Shown here: positions 55,283 to 64,000 of the stretch, piece after piece
Position numbering within the stretch: the stretch's first letter is position 1
Layout of the letters: the number at the start of each line of letters is the position of its first letter
Origin: Aaosphaeria pasadenensis
Lineage: Eukaryota > Ascomycota > Dothideomycetes > Pleosporales
Reading direction: 5' to 3'
Assembly (NCBI GenBank): GCA_022813625.1
Contig: JAKLMB010000017.1
Coordinates: forward strand, 124,001 to 188,000
DNA length: 64,000 bases
Translations under genes and position numbers: made by a program
Notes under the pieces: model-generated
What the model saw: only the letters and a program-made list of their open reading frames with translations
What the model was told of the DNA's origin: nothing
The model's database searches: none

Positions 55283-56902
55283 ATGCCGCGAACAAGAACA
55301 ATTTGTGAATACCCTAACTGCAGAACTCTTCTGCCAAGCTTCGAAATCAAGACAATTGAGAGCCACACCACGTGCGCGATACATCTAGTTGTCAGCAAGC
55401 TCTTCGCGATCATACTTTCACAGCTTGGCATGGCCGTTCGTGGAGGCGCTGTCAGAAGCAATACCCACCGCCATGATGATATTGACGAGAATGACAATTT
55501 CAGAGTAGCAGCCGACAAGCAAACCCACAAGTCGCAGTCCGACGTACTTCGGGAGAATAGAAAACTCCTCTCGAATGCTATCGACGCCTTCAGAGCGTTC
55601 CTGGAGCGTGACAGGGTTGACGGCGACGGAGAAGAAAGGTCTCTAGTAGAGGACGCTCTCGAGGTCTTTCAGCACTTCGAAGCACGCGCCGCCGCTTTGC
55701 CTGGAATCAACCTTGAGGGCACAGCTGATATGGAGGGACTAAACTTCACCATCCAGGGCGCGGGATATGCCCTGGGGAAGTTACTCAACGTCGAAGAACT
55801 GGCAGGCCTTCGACAAGACGGGAGAAGAGTGAGGTTCGCCCAACTTAAAGAGTACTTGGAGGAAAGCTCTTGGCCAAAACCTTCCGATAGTGCCACACCG
55901 GCTGAGGAAATTGCGAGCCCAGCTGTAACCAACCCAGTGCTCGGCCCCCAAAGCGTAGAGAACGTAAACGCTTCCGAAGCAGAGAGGTGCGAACGCCACC
56001 TTTCAGGCTGGCAGAAAATGCCGGAAAGGCAGCCGATGGAGCACAACCATCGAGAAGACGACACAGAGCCGGAGACAGAGTCGGACACAGAGCCGGACAC
56101 TGATACGGAAGAGCTGCGCAGGACGCAGATACCCAGACGTATTCCCAGGAAGCGGGAGCGTGACGATGAAGGATCAGACACCGAACCGGACACTGACACG
56201 GAGGAGCTGCACAGAGCGCAGAGACAGAGAGGTATTGGACATACTACTAGGCGCAGACGCATCCGCTTCACGGTGGCTGACGGCATATCTGCCGCGCCAG
56301 ACAATTCCAGAGTACCCGTCAAACCTTGCTTGAAGCGCAAGGAAGACCAGAAAGCCGATCCCCCCCTTCAGTCCTGCTTGAAGCGCAGGCGTGGCGACGA
56401 CGAAGACGAAGAACTGCCTCGTGCAAGTAAAAAGAAGGTCAGGGTTAGAAAGAATGCAATCATCTGCCCGGAATCTCTTGTCTGCTATCATTTGCCAATT
56501 GACAAGGCGGTCCTGGCCCAGCCATCGGAACAGATCTTTCACTTCCCAGAGGTGTACAAGCCCGTCCCAAAACCCACCACACTGCCAAAATTAGCAAGAC
56601 ATCGGAGATCGTCTAGATACAACGAAAACGAAAACAATCCTCGAAGGACTGATCCAACGAATCGTGTGATGCCATACGAGAGATTCCGGCGTGCCTCCCC
56701 CCACTACCGGCCGGGGAGATGGAAATCCCCAGAAGGATACACAAAGCTCGACACAAGCTGGTATGGCGTTCATCCCGACAACATAGCCGCTTGTAATGAG
56801 CAGTGGGAGTCTGAGGAAGAGGAGGACCACAACCTTTTGGGAAAATTCCAAGTCCTCGGTGCAGCTTGTGCTTTAAGCAACATGGCCAAAAAAGCAGCAT
56901 AA
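55283..56902 (+). CDS. Acidic/basic disordered nuclear-type protein (539 aa), unrecognised
   Basis: Single-exon open frame of 539 codons from ATG 55283. The first 60 residues contain CEYPNCRTLL and a hydrophobic helix (HLVVSKLFAIILSQLG). Residues about 80-200 look helical and include RRVRFAQLKEYLEE, which resembles an RVxF phosphatase-docking motif. A central acidic region contains the repeat SDTEPDTDTEELRRTQ / SDTEPDTDTEELHRAQ, each followed by Arg-rich sequence. Two basic motifs, KPCLKRKE and QSCLKRRRGDD, could serve as nuclear localisation signals. The C-terminal third (RMPYERFRRASPHYRPGRW-like stretch, then WYGVHPDNIAACNEQW) is more ordered. No known domain was identified. Nuclear localisation is inferred from basic clusters only. 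Confidence 0.65.
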   Translation: MPRTRTICEYPNCRTLLPSFEIKTIESHTTCAIHLVVSKLFAIILSQLGMAVRGGAVRSNTHRHDDIDENDNFRVAADKQTHKSQSDVLRENRKLLSNAIDAFRAFLERDRVDGDGEERSLVEDALEVFQHFEARAAALPGINLEGTADMEGLNFTIQGAGYALGKLLNVEELAGLRQDGRRVRFAQLKEYLEESSWPKPSDSATPAEEIASPAVTNPVLGPQSVENVNASEAERCERHLSGWQKMPERQPMEHNHREDDTEPETESDTEPDTDTEELRRTQIPRRIPRKRERDDEGSDTEPDTDTEELHRAQRQRGIGHTTRRRRIRFTVADGISAAPDNSRVPVKPCLKRKEDQKADPPLQSCLKRRRGDDEDEELPRASKKKVRVRKNAIICPESLVCYHLPIDKAVLAQPSEQIFHFPEVYKPVPKPTTLPKLARHRRSSRYNENENNPRRTDPTNRVMPYERFRRASPHYRPGRWKSPEGYTKLDTSWYGVHPDNIAACNEQWESEEEEDHNLLGKFQVLGAACALSNMAKKAA

Positions 56903-58190
56903 GTGGAGTATGACGATGCCCTCACCGCCGAACGAACCAATCTGTACCGTTATTGCTCGAATAATTGTCTTGATAATACGAAAGAACGGGGAGTTTACAT
57001 TTCGAAAGGGTCTTGAGCTGGGCCCACAACAACCCATGACGGCATGGGAAGAAAGAGCGAGAGTTTGATGATCGACATAACGATTAAACGGTTTCATCGC
57101 AGACTTCGTATTCAGCATCGGCATGATATGGGCGCGTGCCACAATGCCACAATACCCTCTTGATCGCAGAACAGGTCCGGGACCAGGTTCGCCCCGCCGA
57201 TGACGATTGCATTGTACCCTTTCTTTTCGAGATCGACACAACTGTTGTGGGGATCCAACGTTGTGCTCAGACCCTAGACAGACGCAGCGGGTTATTATGT
57301 TCCCCACACTGGATCGTGGTGTTCAACGCCACAGCTCGAGCACGGTGTATTTGTATTGCGTACCTGTACTAACATGCGATCAACGTCACTTTTCGACGTG
57401 TTCGATGGATTTTTCCCAGAGCGGTTAGCATGCGGCTCTGGCAGATCCCGATGCCATGAAAGATTTGGTCAAGTCAGAACCAGGTCGGCGTTTTGCATAC
57501 GAGGATCAAAAGGATAGAAAGAAAGATCTGCGACTGACAGATGTTCCAACGGGAGACCACATTTCAGAGCCTTTGGCGTTCATACCGCCTTCGGGGAGCT
57601 TTGGAAAGTTGTGGTGAAATCGGTTTTGGCTCCTAGGCCTGGCAGAGGCCATTCTTGATATTTTTGCGACTCTTGATGTTTTTTTGCTTGAACTGATATT
57701 GGATCATTACGTTTGATCCCAACAAGGCAATTGTACTCTGGATATATTGCACAGTCTGGGCCATTGGCCGATGGGCACGATCCTGTCGATGACTTGCCAG
57801 TTCCATAGAGAATTCATTGCTTTGATGCGCGTTCCACACTCATCATAATTTGATAAGAATTCGAAGGTGTTTGACATAAAAATGTGATAATACATATATA
57901 CAAAGTGAGGCTATCATGAGCAGCTAGCTAAATATAAACATGAAAGAACATGACGGAGACAAAGAGTTTCATCGCTGAAGAATGCCAAGGCAAGGCGTGA
58001 CGCGCGAGGAAGCCACAGCACGGTCGCAAACCAAAATCCACGACCAGCAACGACAATGCAAGCCCAACCAGTATGTACAAAGGGCGAAAGAAGATATATA
58101 AACAGGGATATCAATAACACAATCATCATGCTCCATCGCTAATACACGGAAGAAGATATTAATGTAGGGACAGTGTCGAAGGCGTGTGGC
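56903..58190. other. 3' intergenic between convergent genes, no gene seen
   Basis: About 1.3 kb shared 3' flank. Short frames on both strands have no support. Confidence 0.5.
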
Positions 58191-59669
58191 CTACTCCTCC
58201 TCGCCGGAAACCTCGCGAATCGTCTTGTAGAGCTCGCTCTTCAACCAGGCCCCCAGCACGTCGTAGAGGAACTCGGCCTGCTCAGCTTCGCTGTTGCTGC
58301 GCCAGTTCGCCAATGCCTCAACCAATGCGCTGCACTTCTTCAGCTCGCGAAGGACAACCTGTCGGCGAAGCGCTTCCTGGTCCGCGGCGTCGAACTCGAA
58401 GAGCCCACACTTGAGGGGAAGAGGAGCGATTGCGAAGGCAGAGCTGTTCATGCTCGCAGGGGAGATTGGGGAAAGGAATGCGTCGGAGACGTCGGATGAT
58501 GATGAGCATGTTGGGGAGGTAGAAGGGAGGGAAGGGGGTCCAGTAGTGGCAGGCTTGAGGCCCGCTGCGATCTGGTACCACGTCAAGATCTTGGAAGCAA
58601 TGCTAGAGTATAGCATCGCAAGATGGGGATCCGAGGAACAAGGGCAGGAGAGAAGCTGCATGACTTGCTGGACTGCAACCTTGGTGATCGAGAGGACAGA
58701 GTCAAGGGTCTTCTCGATGGTAGCTCCGTTGTCTGACGTACGGATAGTAAGAGTCTCAAGAGCCGAATAAGCAGTGCTGTAGCAGCAATGAGAAGCAGGC
58801 ATGGCGACGCTAGTGCGCAGCGTGCTGAAAGCCGGGTTTGTGGCCTTAGATGTTTGCGAGTTGTTGGAACCCTTGGGGCTTTGAGGAGGTGTGATCTCGG
58901 GCATAGCTTGCTGTGGAGGAAAGAAGGGAGGCGATGCGTTGAAAGTGTAGTCCATTGGGTTGACTGAGTCGCCGCCTACGAAATTCTTCAGAGGCTGGAA
59001 GTCGTTTTGCATCGAGAAGTCCACCTCTTGGGTGTCCCTCTTTGCAAAAGGGTCTGTGAATGTGGGCTCCGACTCAAAATTTGGTATGCTATCGATCATT
59101 GGTGATTGTGTGGACGAAAGAAGAAGCTCATCCATCATGGCAAAATCGGCGTCCGTGTAAAGGGGATCTAGGAGCGGAGTCATGTTGAAGTCGCTGTATT
59201 CGAACTCAGGAGTGGCCGGCCATTCGGGTGTAGAGGGCCAGCTTGCAACTGAAGAAGCAGTCTCGGAAGGTAGGTCAGGCAATTCAGGTAGAATGGGCGA
59301 TCCAGCCTTGACTCTGAATTTGCCGAACTCGCTACCATCTGGAGAAGGCCTTTGCTTGGAAGCCTTCACAAAGGGCGTGCCGTCTGGGTTTCGCTTCCTT
59401 GTACGGCCAGGCTTGCCATGTTTCCTGGAGATACCATAGATGCATTGTGAACCATTGGAAGCGCAACGTTGGCAGATCGGGTGCTCTTTGCTACACTTCA
59501 CCTTAGAAGCAGCACAGGCGTCGCAGGAAGCGCGGAGCTTGGCCTTTCGTTCAGGTACCGCTTTCGAGGGTTGAGGTGCCGACGTTGGGGACAGCACCGG
59601 CTTGGGCGCGGAGGTGGGGAAGGGAGGCATGACTGCGTGCCACTCTGACGGAGGTGGTGTGAAAGACAT
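58191..59669 (-). CDS. Zn2Cys6 transcription factor, AflR-like (492 aa)
   Basis: Fungal binuclear zinc-cluster DNA-binding regulator. Single exon with ATG 59669. The cluster CDACAASKVKCSKEHPICQ, then RCASNGSQC has six cysteines (49, 52, 59, 66, 69, 76) spaced C-x2-C-x6-C-x6-C-x2-C-x6-C. It is followed by the basic linker YGISRKHGKPGRTRKRNPDG, as in AflR-family regulators. A Ser/Pro/acidic region (residues about 120-280) may activate transcription. The C-terminal helical part has the AflR-type pattern SALETLTIRTSDNGATIEKTLDSVL and later LRRQVVLRELKKCSALVEAL. AflR itself drives aflatoxin or sterigmatocystin genes, but no polyketide synthase or other cluster gene is present nearby, so a local cluster role is unsupported. 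It ends REVSGEEE. Confidence 0.9.
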   Translation of the reverse strand: MSFTPPPSEWHAVMPPFPTSAPKPVLSPTSAPQPSKAVPERKAKLRASCDACAASKVKCSKEHPICQRCASNGSQCIYGISRKHGKPGRTRKRNPDGTPFVKASKQRPSPDGSEFGKFRVKAGSPILPELPDLPSETASSVASWPSTPEWPATPEFEYSDFNMTPLLDPLYTDADFAMMDELLLSSTQSPMIDSIPNFESEPTFTDPFAKRDTQEVDFSMQNDFQPLKNFVGGDSVNPMDYTFNASPPFFPPQQAMPEITPPQSPKGSNNSQTSKATNPAFSTLRTSVAMPASHCCYSTAYSALETLTIRTSDNGATIEKTLDSVLSITKVAVQQVMQLLSCPCSSDPHLAMLYSSIASKILTWYQIAAGLKPATTGPPSLPSTSPTCSSSSDVSDAFLSPISPASMNSSAFAIAPLPLKCGLFEFDAADQEALRRQVVLRELKKCSALVEALANWRSNSEAEQAEFLYDVLGAWLKSELYKTIREVSGEEE

Positions 59670-62600
59670 ATCGAGCGAGGATCGAAGATTTTGTGTAAGT
59701 AGTGAAGCTTCGAGCGAGTCGATCGGAAATGAGGGTTATGAGATATCGAGTTGTCTTCTCAGGTCGTGTGCCCTAGATATCTATCCTTGAGTGGTGAGAT
59801 GCAGAACGACCCAAACTGAGGTCCATCGTCTTTATGTATCTTGCCAGTGTTGAGATATCCACCGTTACCAACTAGGTGTCAGCCCTGTACACACTCGGGT
59901 TAGACTCCACTGACTGGGATGCTTGCTGCTTGACAGCCACAGGTCTCATTAGCTGGCACCCCACAGCTTCATACTGTTCGTGTTAGCCCAAGCCAAATTC
60001 ATACGACGCCCACGCTGGTAGCATGCCTGTCTCGAAACGGCCTCAGTCCCCGCGCCCACGTTCTGCTCGTTTTCATGTAGGGACGAGCAGGGCCATCCTG
60101 ATGTTGGATCTGTGCACAAGATCCTACTCCAATTGGCAGTAGTGGGAGTATGGCAGTGGGTATAATGCCGTCAGCATCGTCAGATCCCTGCCTTTTGCGT
60201 CCACATTGCGGACCCTTGTCGTAAATAGCCCCATCAGGCTGCACGTTAAACGAATTCTTAGTCTTTACACTCGTGCGAATTGTTATTTCATTGGCAGACG
60301 AGAGTGTATTCCTTACTATAGTGCAAGCGTTGCTGTGAATGATGGGGGAGGCTTCAGATGTAAATTCGCCGAAGGCACGCCTGAGTGTAGGCTGTATCTG
60401 CGGCTGAGACAGGCAAGAAGAGAGAGGGAGAAATATCGAACATAGAGAACTCTACAGGTAGTGGGCTATGCCAGCGCGCTTGCGCAAGACTGATTTTGCG
60501 ATTTGCCTCTGCAGGGACGAGTAGAGAGCGATGGCGGCGATAATTGTTGGTGTGGGTTTGCTGCATGTCCATGGGCATGTATGTACACTCCATGTACACG
60601 TGCATCTTTCTCTCCAATTGCTACGACGATCTCGGGGTTCACGCTAGATCCCTCCCGCAAAATGTTTGCGCACAGAAGCGCGTCTGCCACAGGTCGTGAG
60701 GGATGGCGTGTTCTTGGTTCCCGTGTTAGTCCCCGGGTGGGAGCGAAGCCTTAGATCATTGGGTACACCAAACGCCTTAGGAAGGCGTACATGCACCAGA
60801 AAGATCTGAATCAACGACTCTACGACTCGGTCTCTGTTAGTGACTGCAGCTACCGAATTGTATGACCTGAGACGTTAGCGTTGAGTCCAATTGATAGCTA
60901 CAGTATACGTTATCCAAAAGTTCGGTCGTGGTGGTTGTGAAGTGAGGTGGGACTTAAAAATAAATCGGCTGGTGGTGCCCTCGTGGTGTCGATCAACCCT
61001 GTCTATTGACCAATCAGAATGGCTCCCTTGGCGTGCCTCCCATAGCTAGATGCCTCTTCCAGTTAGTCTCCTCAATGGTTCCATACCACTACCCGAGCTG
61101 TCCGGTACGTACCTGTACGTACAACCAGCTTAGAAGCATTTAGCATTCTAAGCGTCTTCTACCGCCTGTTGAACTATTGCAATGGCTCCTCTGTTACTCC
61201 CCGAAGCCCGCTTCCAAAGTATACATCCAGCGAGGTATCATCCCACCACGTGCCCCTTGGCTGCAGGTAGCTTTCACGCTTGAAAGTACCCCATCGACGA
61301 GTTAGTCCGAGGCAAAGCTTGAGATGCCTCGTTTCGGTACGACAAGAGTCCATAGCTACTTGCTCGTCACTTCTAGACTGGCCTTAAAAAGGGGCAATGA
61401 TTTAAGGCGTCAATGAAACTCTCGTATCTGCATGCAGCTTTCTGAAGATATGCTAGAGGTACCTGAGAGGCAGATGGAGCACTGACGATTGTTTCAATAT
61501 CACCTACCGCCTAAGCCGGTCTTACCAATCAAATGGGAAATTCTCAATCTAGGACTTCACCAAACGTTTAGTCCCTCTACGTCCTTCCTGCCAATGGTGT
61601 TATGGTCCTTCGGATACCCAAGCTGTTGGCATAAGCGGATCAGGAAAAGGATTTTCTACATGCATCTAGTGAGGAGACGCAGTGATTATTCTATTTTAGC
61701 AAATATCTTAACTCACAGAGGCTGTCTATCCAAAGGAGGCAAATTCGTGGGACAGGCTTCACTTCTTCTTATGTGTCTGATCGACATTGTGTTTCGTACC
61801 TTTACAGTGCCTTGTCAACACCTCTCGAGCCATAACCAATAAGGGATGTGTTTGCCTTCTTGTTCAACTTTTTCTTTTTGCTTGAGTACATGCCTCAAAA
61901 GCAAAGTGACGGTACGTGTATCTCGATCTGAATGATTACCGAAAGCACGGCCCCGCGTGTTGACGAAATCGTGGGGCCGCTGTCGACCGACTCTGAGGCT
62001 TGAAGATACCCATGCCCTTGCGCTAAACTGACTGGAACATCTTGATCACTGTAGGTCTGCACTAACTTGAAACCACTTGTAGGATTTCCAGCCTGAAACA
62101 GCAGATCTAGTATGAACAGGTAGACACGTGCACCCACCAAGCTTTTGAGTAATCACCGCGCACTGATCAAGGGGTATGGATTAGCGGGCTAGTTCGGGGA
62201 AAGTGAGGACAGGGAACGGCGAGGTTTGTTCAATTCTGAATGGAGACTTCGAAGCAGGCGAGAGCTTAACCAATAGGGAAACCTATTGACTGTCATGGTA
62301 CGAATTCCTTCCCTACAAACGAATCTTGAATTCGCATTGTCGCGATTAGGTATCAATGTGACGGCGCGCCTGAGATGCACCAGCCTCAATGTCTTGCATA
62401 TTGCCTTGCCCTATTCGAATCACACGCGAGCAAGTATAATCTGCTGAAGGTGTACTCATTAAACTTTCCGTGACATTGGGATTGTAAGGTTTAAAATTAG
62501 GCACTGTTGATTTTGTACTTTTTATTTCGGACAATCGCACACTATATCATAACAAACGCCCGTTAGGCAATGATTACAAAAAGCTCGCTCTGTACATACA

Positions 62601-62948
62601 TAGATCTACAAAGAAAATGGCGCACTATGATCCGAACCAAAGGGCAAGATAAGATGAAACGACTGCTCGCTAAAGAGATTCGGCGAAGCCCGAGCCCCTG
62701 TCAAAATTCTTTGCCTGTTTACAAGTACAAGTACAGTCATCTGAATCGGGTTTAGGTACCAACATATGCCCATGATGTAATTATGTATTGCATACATAGT
62801 AGTGTTGCTTCCCAAATGATGGAACCAACAGAAAATCAGATAGCCCAGTCGCTACCAACCTCGGTAGGACGTGCGCCCTGGTAATGAAACGTGCCTATAT
62901 ACCAAAGAAGGATTCCAATGCTCGAGATTCAATAGTCTTGCACGATTT
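59670..62948. other. Large intergenic region, no confident gene
   Basis: About 3.3 kb. Open frames such as 61489-61842 (plus, 117 codons) lack domains. A GTACGTAC-rich spot lies near 61105. Nothing else recognisable. Confidence 0.4.
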
Positions 62949-63390
62949 TTAGAGTGCTCGAGCCATACGTACGGTCGGAATAACCGTTGAGCTTTGTCGT
63001 GGGAAAAATCCAAGTCGAAAACCACTTCCAGGGTCGTAACACTTTACCAGCGGAAATTTGACTTGATCAGAATTGTCCTCGCCCAGCTTGCGGATGCAAA
63101 ACTTTTCAATGTTTACTTCTGTCTCACAACGGAAGGTTACAATACGCGTGGTGCGAGGACCCTTTGGCGGACCGTTACTGTTTAGGAATATGTACCACTT
63201 CGGCGAGTCTTTCCAGCTCTTTGGGTCCCGCAACATCAAGGCCTGAAGGCACCGATGAAATTATTGGACAGTAGCATACCTTGTTGCGAAGCGGCGAAGC
63301 AGAGCAAAGTATTGTTATTCCCGAGGTTTCCTTCGTTATGAATCGTCCATGATCTTTTACTTGTTGCGCAGTATTACTGCTCAGCAGTGA
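62949..63390 (-). CDS. Possible small protein gene, structure unresolved
   Basis: A minus-strand frame ending at 62949 reads as convincing protein (DPKSWKDSPKWYIFLNSNG, CYDPGSGFRLGFFPRQSS). Upstream, another frame reads QQVKDHGRFITKETSG, then ITILCSASPLRNK. The two can be joined across a GTATGC...TTCAG interval at 63243-63279, but that intron would be only 37 nt, shorter than all others here. No convincing ATG or signal peptide was found, and a stop lies upstream in frame. It may be a gene with misread exons, a remnant, or chance. No family recognised. Confidence 0.3.
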
Positions 63391-64000
63391 GCTTCACCGC
63401 CCTCATCGTCCCTCATACGCAGTCTCAGGTGCTCCAAGATATGCTGTACGACTGTGGCTTTCTGACCTCAGAGCGGATGCAGGCTCAATCTCAGGGTAAA
63501 GCTTATCCTACTGCGCTGACAGTAAACATCTCGGAGTTCAGGGTCCTCTTCCAGCTGCAGGGTCTTCCCGCGGCTTTTTCGCGGGGGGATTGCAGTATTT
63601 CATGATTCCCATATCTTGAATCTATTAACGTTTTATTATTCTGGGAAGTAAGTCGCGATCGACGTCAGCGCCATTGGATCTACGATGTAAGCTGATGCCT
63701 TTACGATAGGGCGCAGGCTTTTGGTTATGGACATAGATCGGCACCTCCGCAGATCAGAGCCGCTTCGGTTAGTCCTTTACTCAGCGCATTACGCGGTCGC
63801 AACCTACAAGATGGTGGAGTTCACACCATATAATCTGCTCCTGGTGAACTTGGTGGTGGACTTTCTGTGGTAATCCGGGGCTTAGTGTTCGATGGATAAC
63901 GGCGTCCTTGAAGGAACGAACCCATGCCAGTAAGTCTGCCTTCCTGCAATGGACTTGGTAGTTTGCCTTGCGGAGAACAACATGTGTTACGCGATATATC
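63391..64000. other. Window edge, no gene seen
   Basis: About 600 bp. A 72-codon plus frame at 63387-63605 has no domain. Genes cut by the window end cannot be excluded. Confidence 0.4.

Noticed and set aside
58191..59669. Secondary-metabolite cluster suggested by the AflR-like regulator
   Set aside because: No biosynthetic enzyme genes are present on either side within the window.
1..64000. CRISPR arrays, prokaryotic operons or phage features
   Set aside because: The window is clearly fungal nuclear DNA with spliceosomal introns; no regularly spaced short repeats with unique spacers were seen.

Overview
The window looks like chromosomal DNA of a filamentous ascomycete (Pezizomycotina). Genes are split by short introns of about 48-100 nt with GT...AG ends and CTRAC-type branch sites. 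There are two nuclear tRNA genes with introns just 3' of the anticodon, and the protein families are typical of moulds: a hybrid histidine kinase, an AflR-like Zn2Cys6 regulator, a tannase/feruloyl esterase, a SulP sulfate permease, a GABA/choline-type permease and Mcr1. No species can be named from the sequence alone. A secreted esterase, a GH28-like secreted protein, a small cysteine-rich secreted protein and a repeat-rich wall-type protein would suit a plant-associated or plant-litter lifestyle; that is inference.

Layout. 0-5 kb: 3' part of an alpha/beta hydrolase, a three-exon small cysteine-rich secreted protein, a two-exon dimeric alpha/beta-barrel (ABM-like) protein, and tRNA-Gly(GCC) with a 39-nt intron. 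5-9.6 kb: a gene-poor island holding an LTR-like segment, decayed coding sequence and a 186-bp MITE. 9.6-12.7 kb (-): four-exon hybrid histidine kinase. 14.7-17.8 kb (+): tannase/feruloyl esterase and a Tyr/Pro-rich low-complexity protein. 18.3-24.8 kb (-): APC amino-acid/choline permease, GFA/CENP-V zinc protein, F-box protein. 25.9 kb: second MITE copy. 26.7-29.3 kb (-): sulfate permease with STAS domain. 32.0-33.6 kb (-): amidohydrolase. 36.6-37.8 kb (+): J-domain/coiled-coil/cysteine-rich protein. 40.5-42.7 kb (-): 741-residue secreted Ser/Thr/Pro/Tyr repeat protein. 46.5-48.3 kb (-): acidic disordered protein. 49.5 kb (-): tRNA-Leu(AAG) with a 30-nt intron. 51.1-53.9 kb (+): NADH-cytochrome b5 reductase (Mcr1 type) and a GH28-like protein. 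54.0-56.9 kb (+): a leader built of repeated intron-like modules in front of a basic/acidic 539-residue protein. 58.2-59.7 kb (-): AflR-type transcription factor. 59.7-64 kb: essentially gene-free.

The genes do not form an obvious pathway or biosynthetic cluster. The window reads as ordinary accessory-flavoured chromosome with large intergenic spaces. The most unusual structures are the tandem intron-like modules at 54.5-55.1 kb, the matched pair of 186-bp MITEs, the hidden multi-exon cysteine-rich secreted protein, and a 9-mer (TACTCCGTA) that recurs in intergenic DNA. Exon structures were joined by eye from splice signals and protein continuity and have not been tested against transcripts.
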